A DNA stretch of 64,000 bases from Leptolyngbyaceae cyanobacterium C42_A2020_001 (GTDB taxonomy: Bacteria; Cyanobacteriota; Cyanobacteriia; Leptolyngbyales; Leptolyngbyaceae), in NCBI GenBank assembly GCA_015272515.1, contig JACYLN010000067.1:1-64000 (forward strand), in the 5' to 3' direction. This document shows positions 8,947 to 18,049 of the stretch, piece by piece. A model generated the notes under the pieces. It had not been told where the DNA came from and ran no database searches. It worked only from the letters and a program-made list of their open reading frames with translations. The stretch's first letter is position 1; the number at the start of each line of letters is the position of its first letter. The position numbers were made by a program, and so were the translations under genes.

Positions 8947-9900
8947 ATGATTGATTTGACTCCCGCCTTGCCAACCTTTGTAATTACCCTGCGCGAAGGC
9001 GTGGAAGCGGCTTTGGTGGTTGGCATTGTGTTGGCGTATTTGAAAAAAGCAGAGCAACCCTATCTCAACCGTTGGGTATGGAATGGGGTTGTGAGTGGAT
9101 TGGTGGCAAGTGGTTTGGTGGGACTGGTGTTTGCCACCATTTTTCAGGTAGTTGGTTCCGCAAACCAGACCTATGCACCTGTGATGAAGCCTTTATTGGA
9201 AGGGGTATTTAGCGTTGTGGCGATCGCTTTGTTGAGTTGGATGCTGATCTGGATGACGCAGCAATCTCGCCTGCTGAAAACTCAAATTGAGGGAGCTGTT
9301 AGCTCCACCTTACAAAGCGGCAGTGGAGCAGGATGGGGTGTATTTACGTTGATCTTTTTCGCGGTGCTGCGAGAAGGATTTGAGACGGTAATATTTATTG
9401 CGGCTAAGTTTCAACAAGGGGCAACGCCAATTTTGGGCGCGATCGCTGGGATCATTGTCGCCATTGGCATCGGCGTGTTGTTATTCCAACTGGGCATCAA
9501 GATTAACCTGCGGGTATTTTTTCAAGTCATGGGAATTTTTTTGCTGTTGATTGTGGCGGGTCTGGTAGTGTCTACCCTGGCTCATATCGACCTTGCCCTC
9601 AGCCGGTTCGCCCTGATTCATCCAACAACTTCCCTCTGTGTAGGTTCGCCTGCTCATTCGTCTTGCATTTTGGGTACTCTATTGTGGGACACCCGAAGCT
9701 GGCTCCCTGAGAAACAATTTCCTGGTATTATCCTGCACACTCTGTTTGGTTACGAAGATCAGTTCTATTTAATCGAAGCGATCGCCTACGGGCTTTTTTG
9801 GCTAGTCATTGGTCGCATGTATTTACGTAGCCTGAATGGTTGGCAACCCCATGCAGCCCCGGCAACTCAAGCATCCACTGTTCCACTGCAAGGCGATTGA
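8947..9900 (+). CDS. FTR1 family iron permease
   Basis: Inner-membrane high-affinity iron permease of the FTR1/EfeU class. Length is 317 residues with seven hydrophobic segments. The two iron-binding REGxE motifs are visible at residues 16-20 (REGVE) and 142-146 (REGFE), in the first and fourth helices. Start is the ATG at 8947 with no strong Shine-Dalgarno. It is divergent from the porin gene, with the Fur-type box between them, so outer-membrane entry and inner-membrane uptake are encoded side by side. Neither an EfeO-like nor a ferroxidase gene is nearby; the oxidase partner must be elsewhere. Confidence 0.9.
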   Translation: MIDLTPALPTFVITLREGVEAALVVGIVLAYLKKAEQPYLNRWVWNGVVSGLVASGLVGLVFATIFQVVGSANQTYAPVMKPLLEGVFSVVAIALLSWMLIWMTQQSRLLKTQIEGAVSSTLQSGSGAGWGVFTLIFFAVLREGFETVIFIAAKFQQGATPILGAIAGIIVAIGIGVLLFQLGIKINLRVFFQVMGIFLLLIVAGLVVSTLAHIDLALSRFALIHPTTSLCVGSPAHSSCILGTLLWDTRSWLPEKQFPGIILHTLFGYEDQFYLIEAIAYGLFWLVIGRMYLRSLNGWQPHAAPATQASTVPLQGD

Positions 9901-10089
9901 TTCTGCGAAGAAGAGGTTAAGATCTGATTAAGTAATTTTTTCTGTGTCAATTTCTCAAAGGAGTGAGGGTTAACTTAAGGTTAAGGAATATGTTAGGATA
10001 GCCGCTCAATCAAGAACGACTTCCCTAACCAGCTTGGTTTATGATGCACAACCTTTGGTAAGCCGTAGATTAATCAGGAGAACTTTAAG

Positions 10090-10344
10090 ATGGACACAGC
10101 CGATTTCCTTTTGCCCCGTTCTCGCTATCGTGGTCAGGTAAAACCCCAAAATTTAGTCTTTAACGCAAATTTGCAGGAGTTTGCCCAGCGTGTGTCTTAC
10201 ATCACTTGCCTGGAGACAAATGGCAAGCTTTCTCCTGAAGAGTCTTATGAGCAAATTAAGCGGTTGTGGAAAGAGTTAAAGCAGAGTCATAAACAACTGG
10301 CGATTGGTAAATCTTTGTTTGAGGATGATGACAGCTCTACCTGA
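10090..10344 (+). CDS. conserved cyanobacterial-type small protein (84 aa)
   Basis: Soluble mainly helical protein of the kind often mislabelled as an isopropylmalate synthase in cyanobacterial genomes; no catalytic features of that enzyme are present. The start is supported by AGGAG about 9 bp upstream of the ATG. It stands 190 bp downstream of the FTR1 gene, in front of which AT-rich sequence with GTTAAC and AAGGTTAAGG occurs. It is convergent with the TPR-CHAT gene, which ends 1 bp from its stop. Role unknown. Confidence 0.75.
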   Translation: MDTADFLLPRSRYRGQVKPQNLVFNANLQEFAQRVSYITCLETNGKLSPEESYEQIKRLWKELKQSHKQLAIGKSLFEDDDSST

Positions 10345-13088
10345 TTACTCGGACTCTCCAACCAGGGTAAAGGCTGCCCAGTCGCGGGAATTAGGATACT
10401 GCTTCATGGTGGTTAGCATCGCTTGGCGCAAAGCCTGAGCTTTGTTAGTTTGTTGCAGATTTTGGTAGAACTCCGTCATCAAAACAGCGGTGGCATCATC
10501 GGGAACTGACCACAGGGAAACAACTACGCTGGGTGCGCCCGCTGAAATGAACGATCGCGACAGCCCAATCACCCCATCGCCTGTGATTTGCCCGCGTCCG
10601 GTGTCGCAGGCGCTAAGAACCACCAGTTCAGCAGCTTGCAGCGATAGGTTGAGAATTTCGTTGGTAGATAGTAAGCCATCGGATGTTTGAGTGGGCGCTA
10701 GAGCCAGCGCTCCGGGAACTCCCACACCGCCCAAATCATCCAGCAACCCGTGGGTGGCAAAATGAATCAACCGGGCGTTGCTCATCTGGCGGGTGATGGC
10801 TTCTTCGGTTGCTTGCTTGCCTAAGATGGGCGTTGTCTTGAGGATGCTGGCGATCGCGATCGCTTCTTGTTCGGCAAAAGGAAGCGGTTTTAAGGGTTCG
10901 GGTGGATCTCCCACACTGGGCATGGTGGGGTTGCCAATAATCAATGCGGCGGCATTGCGGTTGGATTTAATCTGCGATCGCGCGCATGGGTTAACCCCAA
11001 CACCTGAATGGCTGGAGCCGTGCGGAGTGTGTGCTGCTCGATTAAGAACCGTCCTTGAGTATCTTGCAGCGCTGCGAAGGGCACGAGAAACAGAGCACCC
11101 TGGGGGATAAACACAATTTGAGCATTGGGATCGGTTGGTAGTAAATCGGCGATCGGCGCAATCAGCCATTGATGCAAATTTTGCAGTTTGCGGTTAATCC
11201 GACGCTTTGGTTTTTGCGTGGGTTGTTTAGGGGCAGATTGCTCAGTGACTAGCTCTGTGCGACTGTCTCTTACAAATGCGGCAACTGAAGCGTTTGCCTG
11301 TTGACTGCCCCGTCCTAACACAGCAGCCACGCGTGTTTGTTCTGCCACTTCGGCAATGGATGGGCTGTTTTCGGGCAAGGTGGTTTGGCGAAACTGAACG
11401 CCACCATCCGGTTGAATTACCCAAATGCCAACCTGAGTTTTATCAAGAATGGCGTATTGAACCAGTGTGGCTTTCTGCTGCCGGGCGATTTGTTGAATGT
11501 CGCTGAGTTTTGGAGGAGCGATTTGCAACTGCTGCGCTGCCTGGACTGAGAAGCGCCGCGCCACCAGTTCTAGAAATGCTCGTGCTCGCCCCCGTTCAGA
11601 GGTTTCTAGCGCTTGATTGTAGCGTTTGAGATAAATTTGGACTCGTTGCAACGCCCGATACGTATCAGCCTGAGTTTCAAATAGGGAAACTTGTTCGCTG
11701 TCGCTGAGTCCGGGTCGCAGAGATTCCCAGATGGCGATCGCGGCTAGCAATGCGGTTTCTGCTTCCTCTGCCTTGCCCGTATCAAACAATGCCATGCCCA
11801 AATTGGAGAGGGCTTTGCCTTCACCGGGGAGATCGCCGATTTGTCGTAGCACTGTGAGCGCTTCTCGGTACAGCGAGATTGCTTGTTCTGGTTGCCCCAT
11901 ATACTCTGCCACAATTGCCAGTGACCCAATGGATATGCCTTCACTGGCGCGATCGCCCAATTCACGCGCGATTGTCAGGCTTTGACCGTAGTGGGTTTTA
12001 GCCTGGGAATAGTTGCCCAACGCTTGATAGGCATTGCCGAAATATTGCAACACCAGTCCTTCTGATGCGCGATCGCCCAATTGCTGCATAATCGTTAACG
12101 CCTGTTGGAGCGGTTCCAATGACTCTTTTGGCTTGCCTGTGTTGTAATAAATACTGCCTATATTTGCCAGGTTGTAAGCCTGAAGGCGGCGATCGCCCAG
12201 TTCGCGCGCTAGAGATAAGCTCTGGTTATAAAACTCCATTGCCCGCGACGTGTTGCCAATGCGGGCATACAGCAAGCCTAATCGTTGCAATACCCCCGTT
12301 TTACCCACGGGATTGTTAAGCGTTTGCATCAAGGAAAGAGCTTGTTGGTAGTGCTTTAACGCGGCCGCATAGTTGCCTTGCTCCGTGTAGGTATTACCCA
12401 GATTGCCGAGGGCATTGGCTTCTCCGGTTGCATTCTTGAAGCCACGAGCCAGTGTCAAACTTTGGTTCAATAGCTCGATCGCCCGTTCATAGTTTCCTAA
12501 TGCGCGATAAATAATTCCTAACTGGTTCAGGGCTTCATATTCGGACTGTTTGTCTCCAGTGGTTTTGGCCAGCGGTAGCGCCTGTTCTAGCTGAGCGATC
12601 GCCCGGTTGTAATTTCCCTGATTTTTATAGACATAAGCTAAGTTGCTCAAGGCAAAAATTTCGCCACGGGCATCCTGCAAATCTCGTGCGATTTTCAAGC
12701 TTTGCTCAAACAGGGAAATTGCTGCGGGGTAGTTGCCCTGAGCTTCCTGAATGGCCGCTAGGTTGCCCAACACCCGCCCCTCTCTGGCGCGATCGCCTGC
12801 CTGCCGATACAGTTTCAGTGCCTCCTGCCAGGCTTGTTCGGCTGCTTGCCATTGGCGCTGCTGAAATTGCTCTGCTCCTCGCTTCAACCAAAGATTAGCT
12901 TCATTTTCTGACGGTGGTATCTGGGTAAGCAGAATGGGCGATCGCACAAGGTGAGTAGGAGCTAATTCTGCGGTCACTGATCCACTGGCTAAAAGCAGTG
13001 TTGTCGTTGTGAGAAGGCTCTGCTGCAACAGCGCGATCGCCCTTGTCGCAACCCTTTGTTTAGACCAATCTAGAAAAAAACTCACCAT
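10345..13088 (-). pseudogene. TPR-CHAT domain protein, frameshifted near 10985
   Basis: A signal-peptide-like N-terminus is followed by about ten tetratricopeptide repeats of the kinesin-light-chain type, then a caspase-like CHAT protease domain. The CHAT residues expected of a His-Cys dyad are present: ATHG in the motif RLIHFATHG and the Cys of LSACDTG. The N-terminal reading frame (13088 to 10941) ends in unrelated residues, while the C-terminal part (with both catalytic motifs) lies in another frame. The break falls at the alternating GCGCGC next to a HIP1 site, at about 10978-10990, where a 2-base expansion restores a continuous IQVLGLTHARSQIKS. It is either a real frameshift or a consensus error. 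Confidence 0.85.
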
Positions 13089-13116
13089 TCGCTAACCCTC
13101 TAACCCGTCCATCGCT

Positions 13117-13149
13117 AAAAAAAGGACATGAATTACCCATGTCCTTTTA
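13117..13149 (-). terminator. rho-independent terminator after msrB
   Basis: Inverted repeat AAAAGGACATG / CATGTCCTTTT with a six-base loop, followed on the minus strand by a run of seven T (the complement of A-rich 13117-13123). It lies between the msrB stop and the start of the TPR-CHAT gene, so it ends the msrB transcript. The symmetric A/T tails mean it could work in both directions. Confidence 0.75.
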
Positions 13150-13245
13150 TCTCAGTTCAGTCTGCCCAAATCATTGAGATAATCACTAGCCAGGAATCAT
13201 CAGCCGGAAGGTAGGAACTTCTGACTCCTGACTCCTATTCCCCAC

Positions 13246-13656
13246 CTACTCCTCTGGCTTAAAATCCAGCGACACCCCATTCATGCAATAGCGTAAACCC
13301 GTAGGCTTAGGACCATCATTAAACACGTGCCCTAAATGCCCACCACAACGGCTGCAATGCACTTCTACCCGTGTCATGAATAAGGATCTGTCGGTTGAGG
13401 TATCAACTGCTCCCTCGATAGGCGCATAGAAACTGGGCCAACCTGTGCCACTGTTGAATTTAGTATCCGACGTAAATAAAGACTGACCGCATCCGGCGCA
13501 GACGTAGGTGCCGTTGGCGTAATTTTTATCCAATGGACTTGTACCTGCTCGTTCTGTGCCATGCTGTCGCAACACGCGGAACTGCTCTGGAGTCAATGTT
13601 TGTCGCCACTCTTCCTCTGTTTTTGATACGTCAAACTGTTTATCTAACTTCGCCAT
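13246..13656 (-). CDS. msrB: peptide-methionine (R)-S-oxide reductase
   Basis: Reduces the R-epimer of methionine sulfoxide in oxidised proteins, in the cytoplasm. The zinc-site pairs CAGC and CSRC and the catalytic Cys in RYCMNG are all visible; there is no Cys at the CxxC resolving position outside the zinc site beyond those. The start is the ATG at 13656, 7 bp after AGAGAG; an in-frame ATG at 13662 is too near. Fusion to MsrA is absent. It is divergent from the glycosyltransferase gene at 13779, and the two share a 120-bp promoter region containing a tandem repeat. Confidence 0.93.
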   Translation of the reverse strand: MAKLDKQFDVSKTEEEWRQTLTPEQFRVLRQHGTERAGTSPLDKNYANGTYVCAGCGQSLFTSDTKFNSGTGWPSFYAPIEGAVDTSTDRSLFMTRVEVHCSRCGGHLGHVFNDGPKPTGLRYCMNGVSLDFKPEE

Positions 13657-13707
13657 ATCCATTCTCTCTTGTAACAATCCTTTTACAATTGTATGCAAAT
13701 GCTCGAA

Positions 13708-13741
13708 AGCAAGATAGATACGTTAGCAAGATAGATACGTT
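13708..13741. repeat. tandem duplication of 17 bp
   Basis: The 17-mer AGCAAGATAGATACGTT occurs twice head to tail at 13708-13724 and 13725-13741. It lies between the divergent msrB and glycosyltransferase genes, so it changes promoter spacing for one of them. No further copies were seen in the window. Confidence 0.9.
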
Positions 13742-13778
13742 CGTAGAGCGTCAACACATAGGTTCCATCCAAACGCCG

Positions 13779-14978
13779 ATGAAACGAATTTTAATACTCC
13801 ATGCGTCTTTAGGGGCGGGGCATTTAACCGCTGCCAACGCGCTATGCGAAGCGTTCAGGCACTTTCCAGAAGTGGAAGTTTTTTGTGAAGATGCGCTAGA
13901 TTACGCCAACTCTTTGTATCGCAATACGGTTACTCAAGCCTATAAACAGCTTAGCGAGAAGCTACCGCAACTGTATAAGGCGTTTTATGAGGGAAGCGAT
14001 ATTAGTGATCTGGATCGATCGCTCGACAGCAACCTGGTGTGGGCACGACTAGAGCGTCCCTTTTTTACCGAATTAGGGCAGTTTGTGCGAGAGATTGACC
14101 CGGATGCGATCGTATGTGTGCAGCAGATTCCTAGTCGCCTGCTGCAATTGTTGGAAAAGGAAGATCAACCCTCCAAGCCCCAATATGTAGTGGTAACCGA
14201 TGTCATCGCCCATAGCACCTGGATTAATTACGGCGTGGATGGCTACTTCTTGCCTAATAGCTTGAGTGCTAATTTGTTAACGCAGCGGGGTGTGAATTCT
14301 GAGTGTCTGCACGTAACGGGAATTCCAGTCAAGCTGGAGATCATGACTCCAAAGACCAAAACTGAGATGCGATCGCGCCATAATTTGCCCATGCATCTGC
14401 CCGTTGTCACTATATTTGCGGGTGGTCTTAACCCCCGCCGAGTGCGCTCAATGGTAGCAGATTTGCTGCAAAGCACCGTGCCGTTAATGGTGGTGTTAGT
14501 GGCAGGACGAAACGAAAAACTAGTCGAAGCCTGGGATACCCTTGTGGAAAATCCAACCGTTCAACTTCGTAAACTGGAACTAATCGATTACGTGGATGAT
14601 TTGGTGGTTGCCAGCGATTTAGTAATCACCAAAGCGGGCGGACTCATTACCAGCGAAATTTTGGCACGGGGCACCCCAATGGTGTTGGTTGATCCCATCC
14701 CCGGGCAGGAGGAGCAAAATGCTGACGTAATTGCCGCCGCTGGAGCTGGGGTGCAGATCCGCTTGACGGAAATGGTAGCTCCAGCCGTGCAATATCTGCT
14801 TAAGCATCCCGATCGCCTGCTGGAGATGCGTCAGTCTGCCCTGGAACTGGGACGACCCCGCGCCGCACTGACTATTGCCGAAACAATTCTGGGTAATCTA
14901 CAACAACCTACCCAATCTGAACCATCCACTCCTGCTGACGTTTACGAGAATGTGCCCAATGCCAGCCTGGTCGAATAA
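13779..14978 (+). CDS. MGDG-synthase-like glycosyltransferase (GT28)
   Basis: Predicted lipid glycosyltransferase of 399 residues in the diacylglycerol glycosyltransferase / MurG fold. The N-terminal half has ILHASLGAGHLTAANAL (the MGDG-synthase N-domain signature) and the C-terminal half holds the nucleotide-sugar site (IFAGGLNPRRVRSM; DLVITKAGGLITSEILARGTP; DPIPGQEEQNA). Cyanobacteria use a different enzyme (MgdA) to make glucosyl-lipid, so the sugar and acceptor cannot be told from sequence. I start at the ATG at 13779, since upstream in-frame sequence lies antisense to msrB. The next gene overlaps its 3' end by 20-29 bp. Confidence 0.85.
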   Translation: MKRILILHASLGAGHLTAANALCEAFRHFPEVEVFCEDALDYANSLYRNTVTQAYKQLSEKLPQLYKAFYEGSDISDLDRSLDSNLVWARLERPFFTELGQFVREIDPDAIVCVQQIPSRLLQLLEKEDQPSKPQYVVVTDVIAHSTWINYGVDGYFLPNSLSANLLTQRGVNSECLHVTGIPVKLEIMTPKTKTEMRSRHNLPMHLPVVTIFAGGLNPRRVRSMVADLLQSTVPLMVVLVAGRNEKLVEAWDTLVENPTVQLRKLELIDYVDDLVVASDLVITKAGGLITSEILARGTPMVLVDPIPGQEEQNADVIAAAGAGVQIRLTEMVAPAVQYLLKHPDRLLEMRQSALELGRPRAALTIAETILGNLQQPTQSEPSTPADVYENVPNASLVE

Positions 14979-16545
14979 CTCTTTCCTTTGGGGCGTTGCC
15001 ACCTCTGGCTATCAAAGCGAGGGGGGATATAACGGACCTGATCAACCGAAAAACAATTGGTTTCATGGAGAAGTGAATGGCAGCGTCATGCCGACTGGCG
15101 CGGCGGCTGAATTTTGGACTCGGTATGAGGAAGATTTTCAGACGTGTGAGCGGATGGGCTTAAACGCTTTCCGCCTGAGCCTGGAATGGGCACGTATCCA
15201 GCCTTCTACTTCATCTGATTCGGCTCCAACTCCTGCGTTTGATTTTGCAGCGCTGGATGACTATAGCGATCGCATCGCTGCCTGCCGTCGCCACGGTTTA
15301 GAACCGATTGTCACCCTGCATCATTTCACCCATCCAGCATGGCTCGGTATCGATGCCTGGCTGCATGAAGACACCGTTGCCTGCTTTGTAGAATACGTGC
15401 GAGTAACGGTCACACACATTAATCGACGTTTAACCGAACATCATCAACTTGCGCCCATCCAGTGGTACATCACCACTAACGAACCCAATATCCTGGTGCC
15501 TAACACCTATTTGAGTGGGATGTTTCCAGCCGGATTAACGCGGGGTTTAACGCCCTTGATTCGGGCTTACAACCTCTTGCTCGCAGCCCACATTCACGCT
15601 TACAACGTCATCCATGACCTTTATCAAGAATCGGGCTGGGCATCGCCTCAGGTTACACTCAATACCTACTGTAGCGATCTGTATTGGTCAGAAAAGATGA
15701 TCTGGGATGTGCTGAGTTTGCGGCAGCAGGCAGTGAAATTCACCGAACTACAAGACTATGCCTACGCCAATGCCAAACACTTTGAGGCAGAACTCCGCAA
15801 AGCGAACCTGCCGTTCCGCCACAATCTCCCCTACCGCTTTGGCCAGTTGGCACGCCGCACTAGTAACTGGCTGGGACGACGCAACTTTGACGTGAGCCAC
15901 TTGAACTATTGCCTGCAAGCTTTGGAGGCATCGCCCCGATCGCAGGTGTTCGACTATCTCGCGATCGACTACTACGATCCTTTTCTGGCGCACATTTTCC
16001 GGCTACCGTTGTTTAGCGATTTTGAGTTCAAAACAAAGGATTTTCGGGGTTGGTTGATGAGCGGTATTACCAGTAAGTGGTGGGATTGGCGATCGCTCCC
16101 GGAAGGTTTGCATTTCTTCTGCCAGTTTTACTCACGAGAGTTTGGCAGTGCCGTTGGGCAAACTCATTGTCCTGTGATGATTGCTGAAAACGGCATGGCA
16201 ATTCGCCGCAAACCCGATAACAGTGTTGCCACTCGTCGCTCGGACCAAATGCTGCGGAGCGAGTATCTGAAAGCCCATGTGCAGCAGGTGAAGCGTCTGG
16301 TGCAAGAAGGTATACCCATGGTGGGATATCTGCACTGGTCGATGACTGACAACTACGAGTGGGGGTCATACACGCCCCGCTTCGGTTTATTCTCAATTGA
16401 CTTTCAGCAAGGCAGCGATCGCCTGGTGCAAGATCATCTGGGCGATCGCCCTTCCGAAACCTACGCTCAGTTAATCAACGAATTTAGAAAGGAATTTCCC
16501 CAGTTTTCAGGAATGGGAGCAGAAGCCGCTGATATCAACCTGTAG
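14950..16545 (+). CDS. family 1 glycoside hydrolase (beta-glucosidase-like)
   Basis: About 531 residues, GH1 barrel. The acid/base Glu lies in TTNEPN and the nucleophile Glu in IAENG, so both catalytic residues are present. No signal peptide is visible, so it acts in the cytoplasm, perhaps on glucosides or on glucosyl-lipid head groups made by the enzyme before it. Start is the ATG at 14950 or the ATG at 14959; both lie inside the preceding gene, so translation is coupled. The natural substrate is not evident. Confidence 0.87.
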   Translation: MCPMPAWSNNSFLWGVATSGYQSEGGYNGPDQPKNNWFHGEVNGSVMPTGAAAEFWTRYEEDFQTCERMGLNAFRLSLEWARIQPSTSSDSAPTPAFDFAALDDYSDRIAACRRHGLEPIVTLHHFTHPAWLGIDAWLHEDTVACFVEYVRVTVTHINRRLTEHHQLAPIQWYITTNEPNILVPNTYLSGMFPAGLTRGLTPLIRAYNLLLAAHIHAYNVIHDLYQESGWASPQVTLNTYCSDLYWSEKMIWDVLSLRQQAVKFTELQDYAYANAKHFEAELRKANLPFRHNLPYRFGQLARRTSNWLGRRNFDVSHLNYCLQALEASPRSQVFDYLAIDYYDPFLAHIFRLPLFSDFEFKTKDFRGWLMSGITSKWWDWRSLPEGLHFFCQFYSREFGSAVGQTHCPVMIAENGMAIRRKPDNSVATRRSDQMLRSEYLKAHVQQVKRLVQEGIPMVGYLHWSMTDNYEWGSYTPRFGLFSIDFQQGSDRLVQDHLGDRPSETYAQLINEFRKEFPQFSGMGAEAADINL

Positions 16546-16567
16546 CGCTCGTAAGGAGAGAAGAAAT

Positions 16568-16651
16568 ATGACTGTAATTATCGCAGAGCGGGTCGAATTT
16601 CCCGCCATACTTCATCCCACAGGGCGCGAAGAATTTTTGATTAGTGATTGA
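16568..16651 (+). CDS. possible 27-residue ORF or gene remnant
   Basis: AAGGAGA about 8 bp upstream of an ATG opens a 27-residue reading frame (MTVIIAERVEFPAILHPTG and 8 more) that ends just before the heptamer repeats at 16663. The Shine-Dalgarno is one of the best in the window. It may be a small protein or the 5' remnant of a gene broken by the repeat. No homologue is known to me. Confidence 0.3.
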   Translation: MTVIIAERVEFPAILHPTGREEFLISD

Positions 16652-16662
16652 TGATTGAGAAT

Positions 16663-16697
16663 GGGTAATAGGTGATAGGTAATGGGTAATGGGTAAT
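16663..16697. repeat. short tandem heptamer repeats (STRR type)
   Basis: Five adjacent 7-bp units of the type GGGTAAT, AGGTGAT, AGGTAAT, GGGTAAT, GGGTAAT. Such heptanucleotide repeats are typical of filamentous cyanobacteria. The sequence on both sides (GAATTTTGAATTTT, then a C-rich run of CTCCCCTACC) belongs to the same type of repeat-rich spacer that is also found inside dnaX and the second GTPase gene. Confidence 0.8.
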
Positions 16698-16864
16698 TGA
16701 GAATTTTGAATTTTGAGTTTCTCCCCTACCTCCTCATCCACTCGCCCACTTTTCACTCCCTTACCTTCCTCACCTTCCCTATCTCTTTGCTTCTGACATC
16801 TCTAATCTCCAATTCCTTTGTTCGCCTTGTGCTAAACACATCGCAAACGTTAAGGAATTTTCCA

Positions 16865-17925
16865 ATGAATTTAGACTTATTGGGCTGGAGCAACTTTTTT
16901 GCTTACAGCTTTGATACCTATCGGAATGATGGGTTTGCACCTGCAAGAGTGGCGATTGCGTATCGAGAATCTTATCTACTCTATACCAACGCAGGAGAAA
17001 TATATGCTGAAGTGACGGGTAAATTTCGGCATCAAGTAAGAAACCTTCAAGACTTTCCAGCGGTAGGTGATTGGGTTGTGATTCGCACTCAAACTGGAGA
17101 AAAGCGTGCAACTATTCATGCCATCTTACCTCGCAGAAGCAAATTTTCTCGAAAGCTGGTTGGTGGAGCAACAGAAGAACAAGTAATTGCAACAAATGTA
17201 GATACTGTTTTTCTGGTGTCTGGACTGGATGGTGACTTTAATCTCAGACGAATTGAGCGCTATTTGATCCTAGCTTGGGAAAGTGGTGCAAACCCGGTAA
17301 TTGTGTTGAACAAAGCTGATCTGTGTACAGATTTGGCAAGCTGCATTGCAGCCGTAGAAGCGATCGCGATTGGGGTTCCCATCATTCCCTTGAGTGCAGC
17401 TCAACAACAAGGACTGGATGCTCTCCAACCTTATTTGCAATCGGGGCAAACTGTTGCATTGTTGGGGTCGTCGGGTGTTGGTAAATCGACTATCACAAAT
17501 CAATTAAAAGGAGATGGAATACAGGCAGTACAGCCTGTTCGCGCGAGTGATAGCCGAGGGCGACACACCACTACCCATCGGGAATTAATTCCCTGCCAAA
17601 CGGTAGTTTAATAATCGACACACCTGGTATGCGAGAACTCCAGATTTGGGCTGGAAATGATGGTTTATCAGACACCTTTACAGATGTTGAAGCGATCGCT
17701 CAATCCTGCCGATTTCGAGATTGCCAGCATACAGGTGAACCAGGATGTGCTGTACAGTACGCGCTTGAAACAGGCGAACTGAATTTCGCTCGTTTGCAAA
17801 ATTATTTGAAGTTGCAGCGAGAACTTGATTATTTGGCGCGAAAGCAAGATCAACGGGCCAATCTAGCTGAAAAAGATCGATGGAAGAAGATCCACAAGGA
17901 ACTGCGCCGCCGTTCCAAACGTTGA
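16865..17925 (+). pseudogene. rsgA: ribosome small-subunit GTPase RsgA, frameshifted at 17591
   Basis: Circularly permuted GTPase that assists late 30S maturation. An OB-like N-domain, the motifs [13 protein letters not shown] and DTPGM, and the zinc motif [14 protein letters not shown] are all visible, but in two frames. The first frame ends shortly after RELIPC. The second resumes with [15 protein letters not shown] only if one C is added to the CCC run at 17591-17593. With that base restored the protein is 353 residues, which is normal. The break is either a real deletion in a homopolymer or a consensus error. Start at the ATG 16865. Confidence 0.9.
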
Positions 17926-17940
17926 TCCAGACCATATTCA

Positions 17941-17985
17941 GCCGGAGACTTGGAGTTTCTCCTGGAGAAAATTCGAGTCTCCGGC
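17941..17985. repeat. 45-bp inverted repeat between rsgA and the peptidase gene
   Basis: Arms begin GCCGGAGACT and end AGTCTCCGGC, a perfect 10-bp match, and the interior contains TTTCTCC-T-GGAGAAA, so the whole 45 bp forms a long hairpin with only a few mismatches. No T-run follows on either strand, so it is not a standard terminator. It may act as a stop for RNA decay or be a palindromic repeat. Confidence 0.75.
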
Positions 17986-18049
17986 TGTGGAAGCGGTTTC
18001 ATTAATCAAGCCTAAAACTTGAGGGGTGCGGCTACAATGATGCAGATTA

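Noticed and set aside
8717-8974. 85-codon frame on the minus strand between the porin and FTR1 genes
   Set aside because: It covers the Fur-type box and part of the FTR1 start, has no family features and no Shine-Dalgarno.
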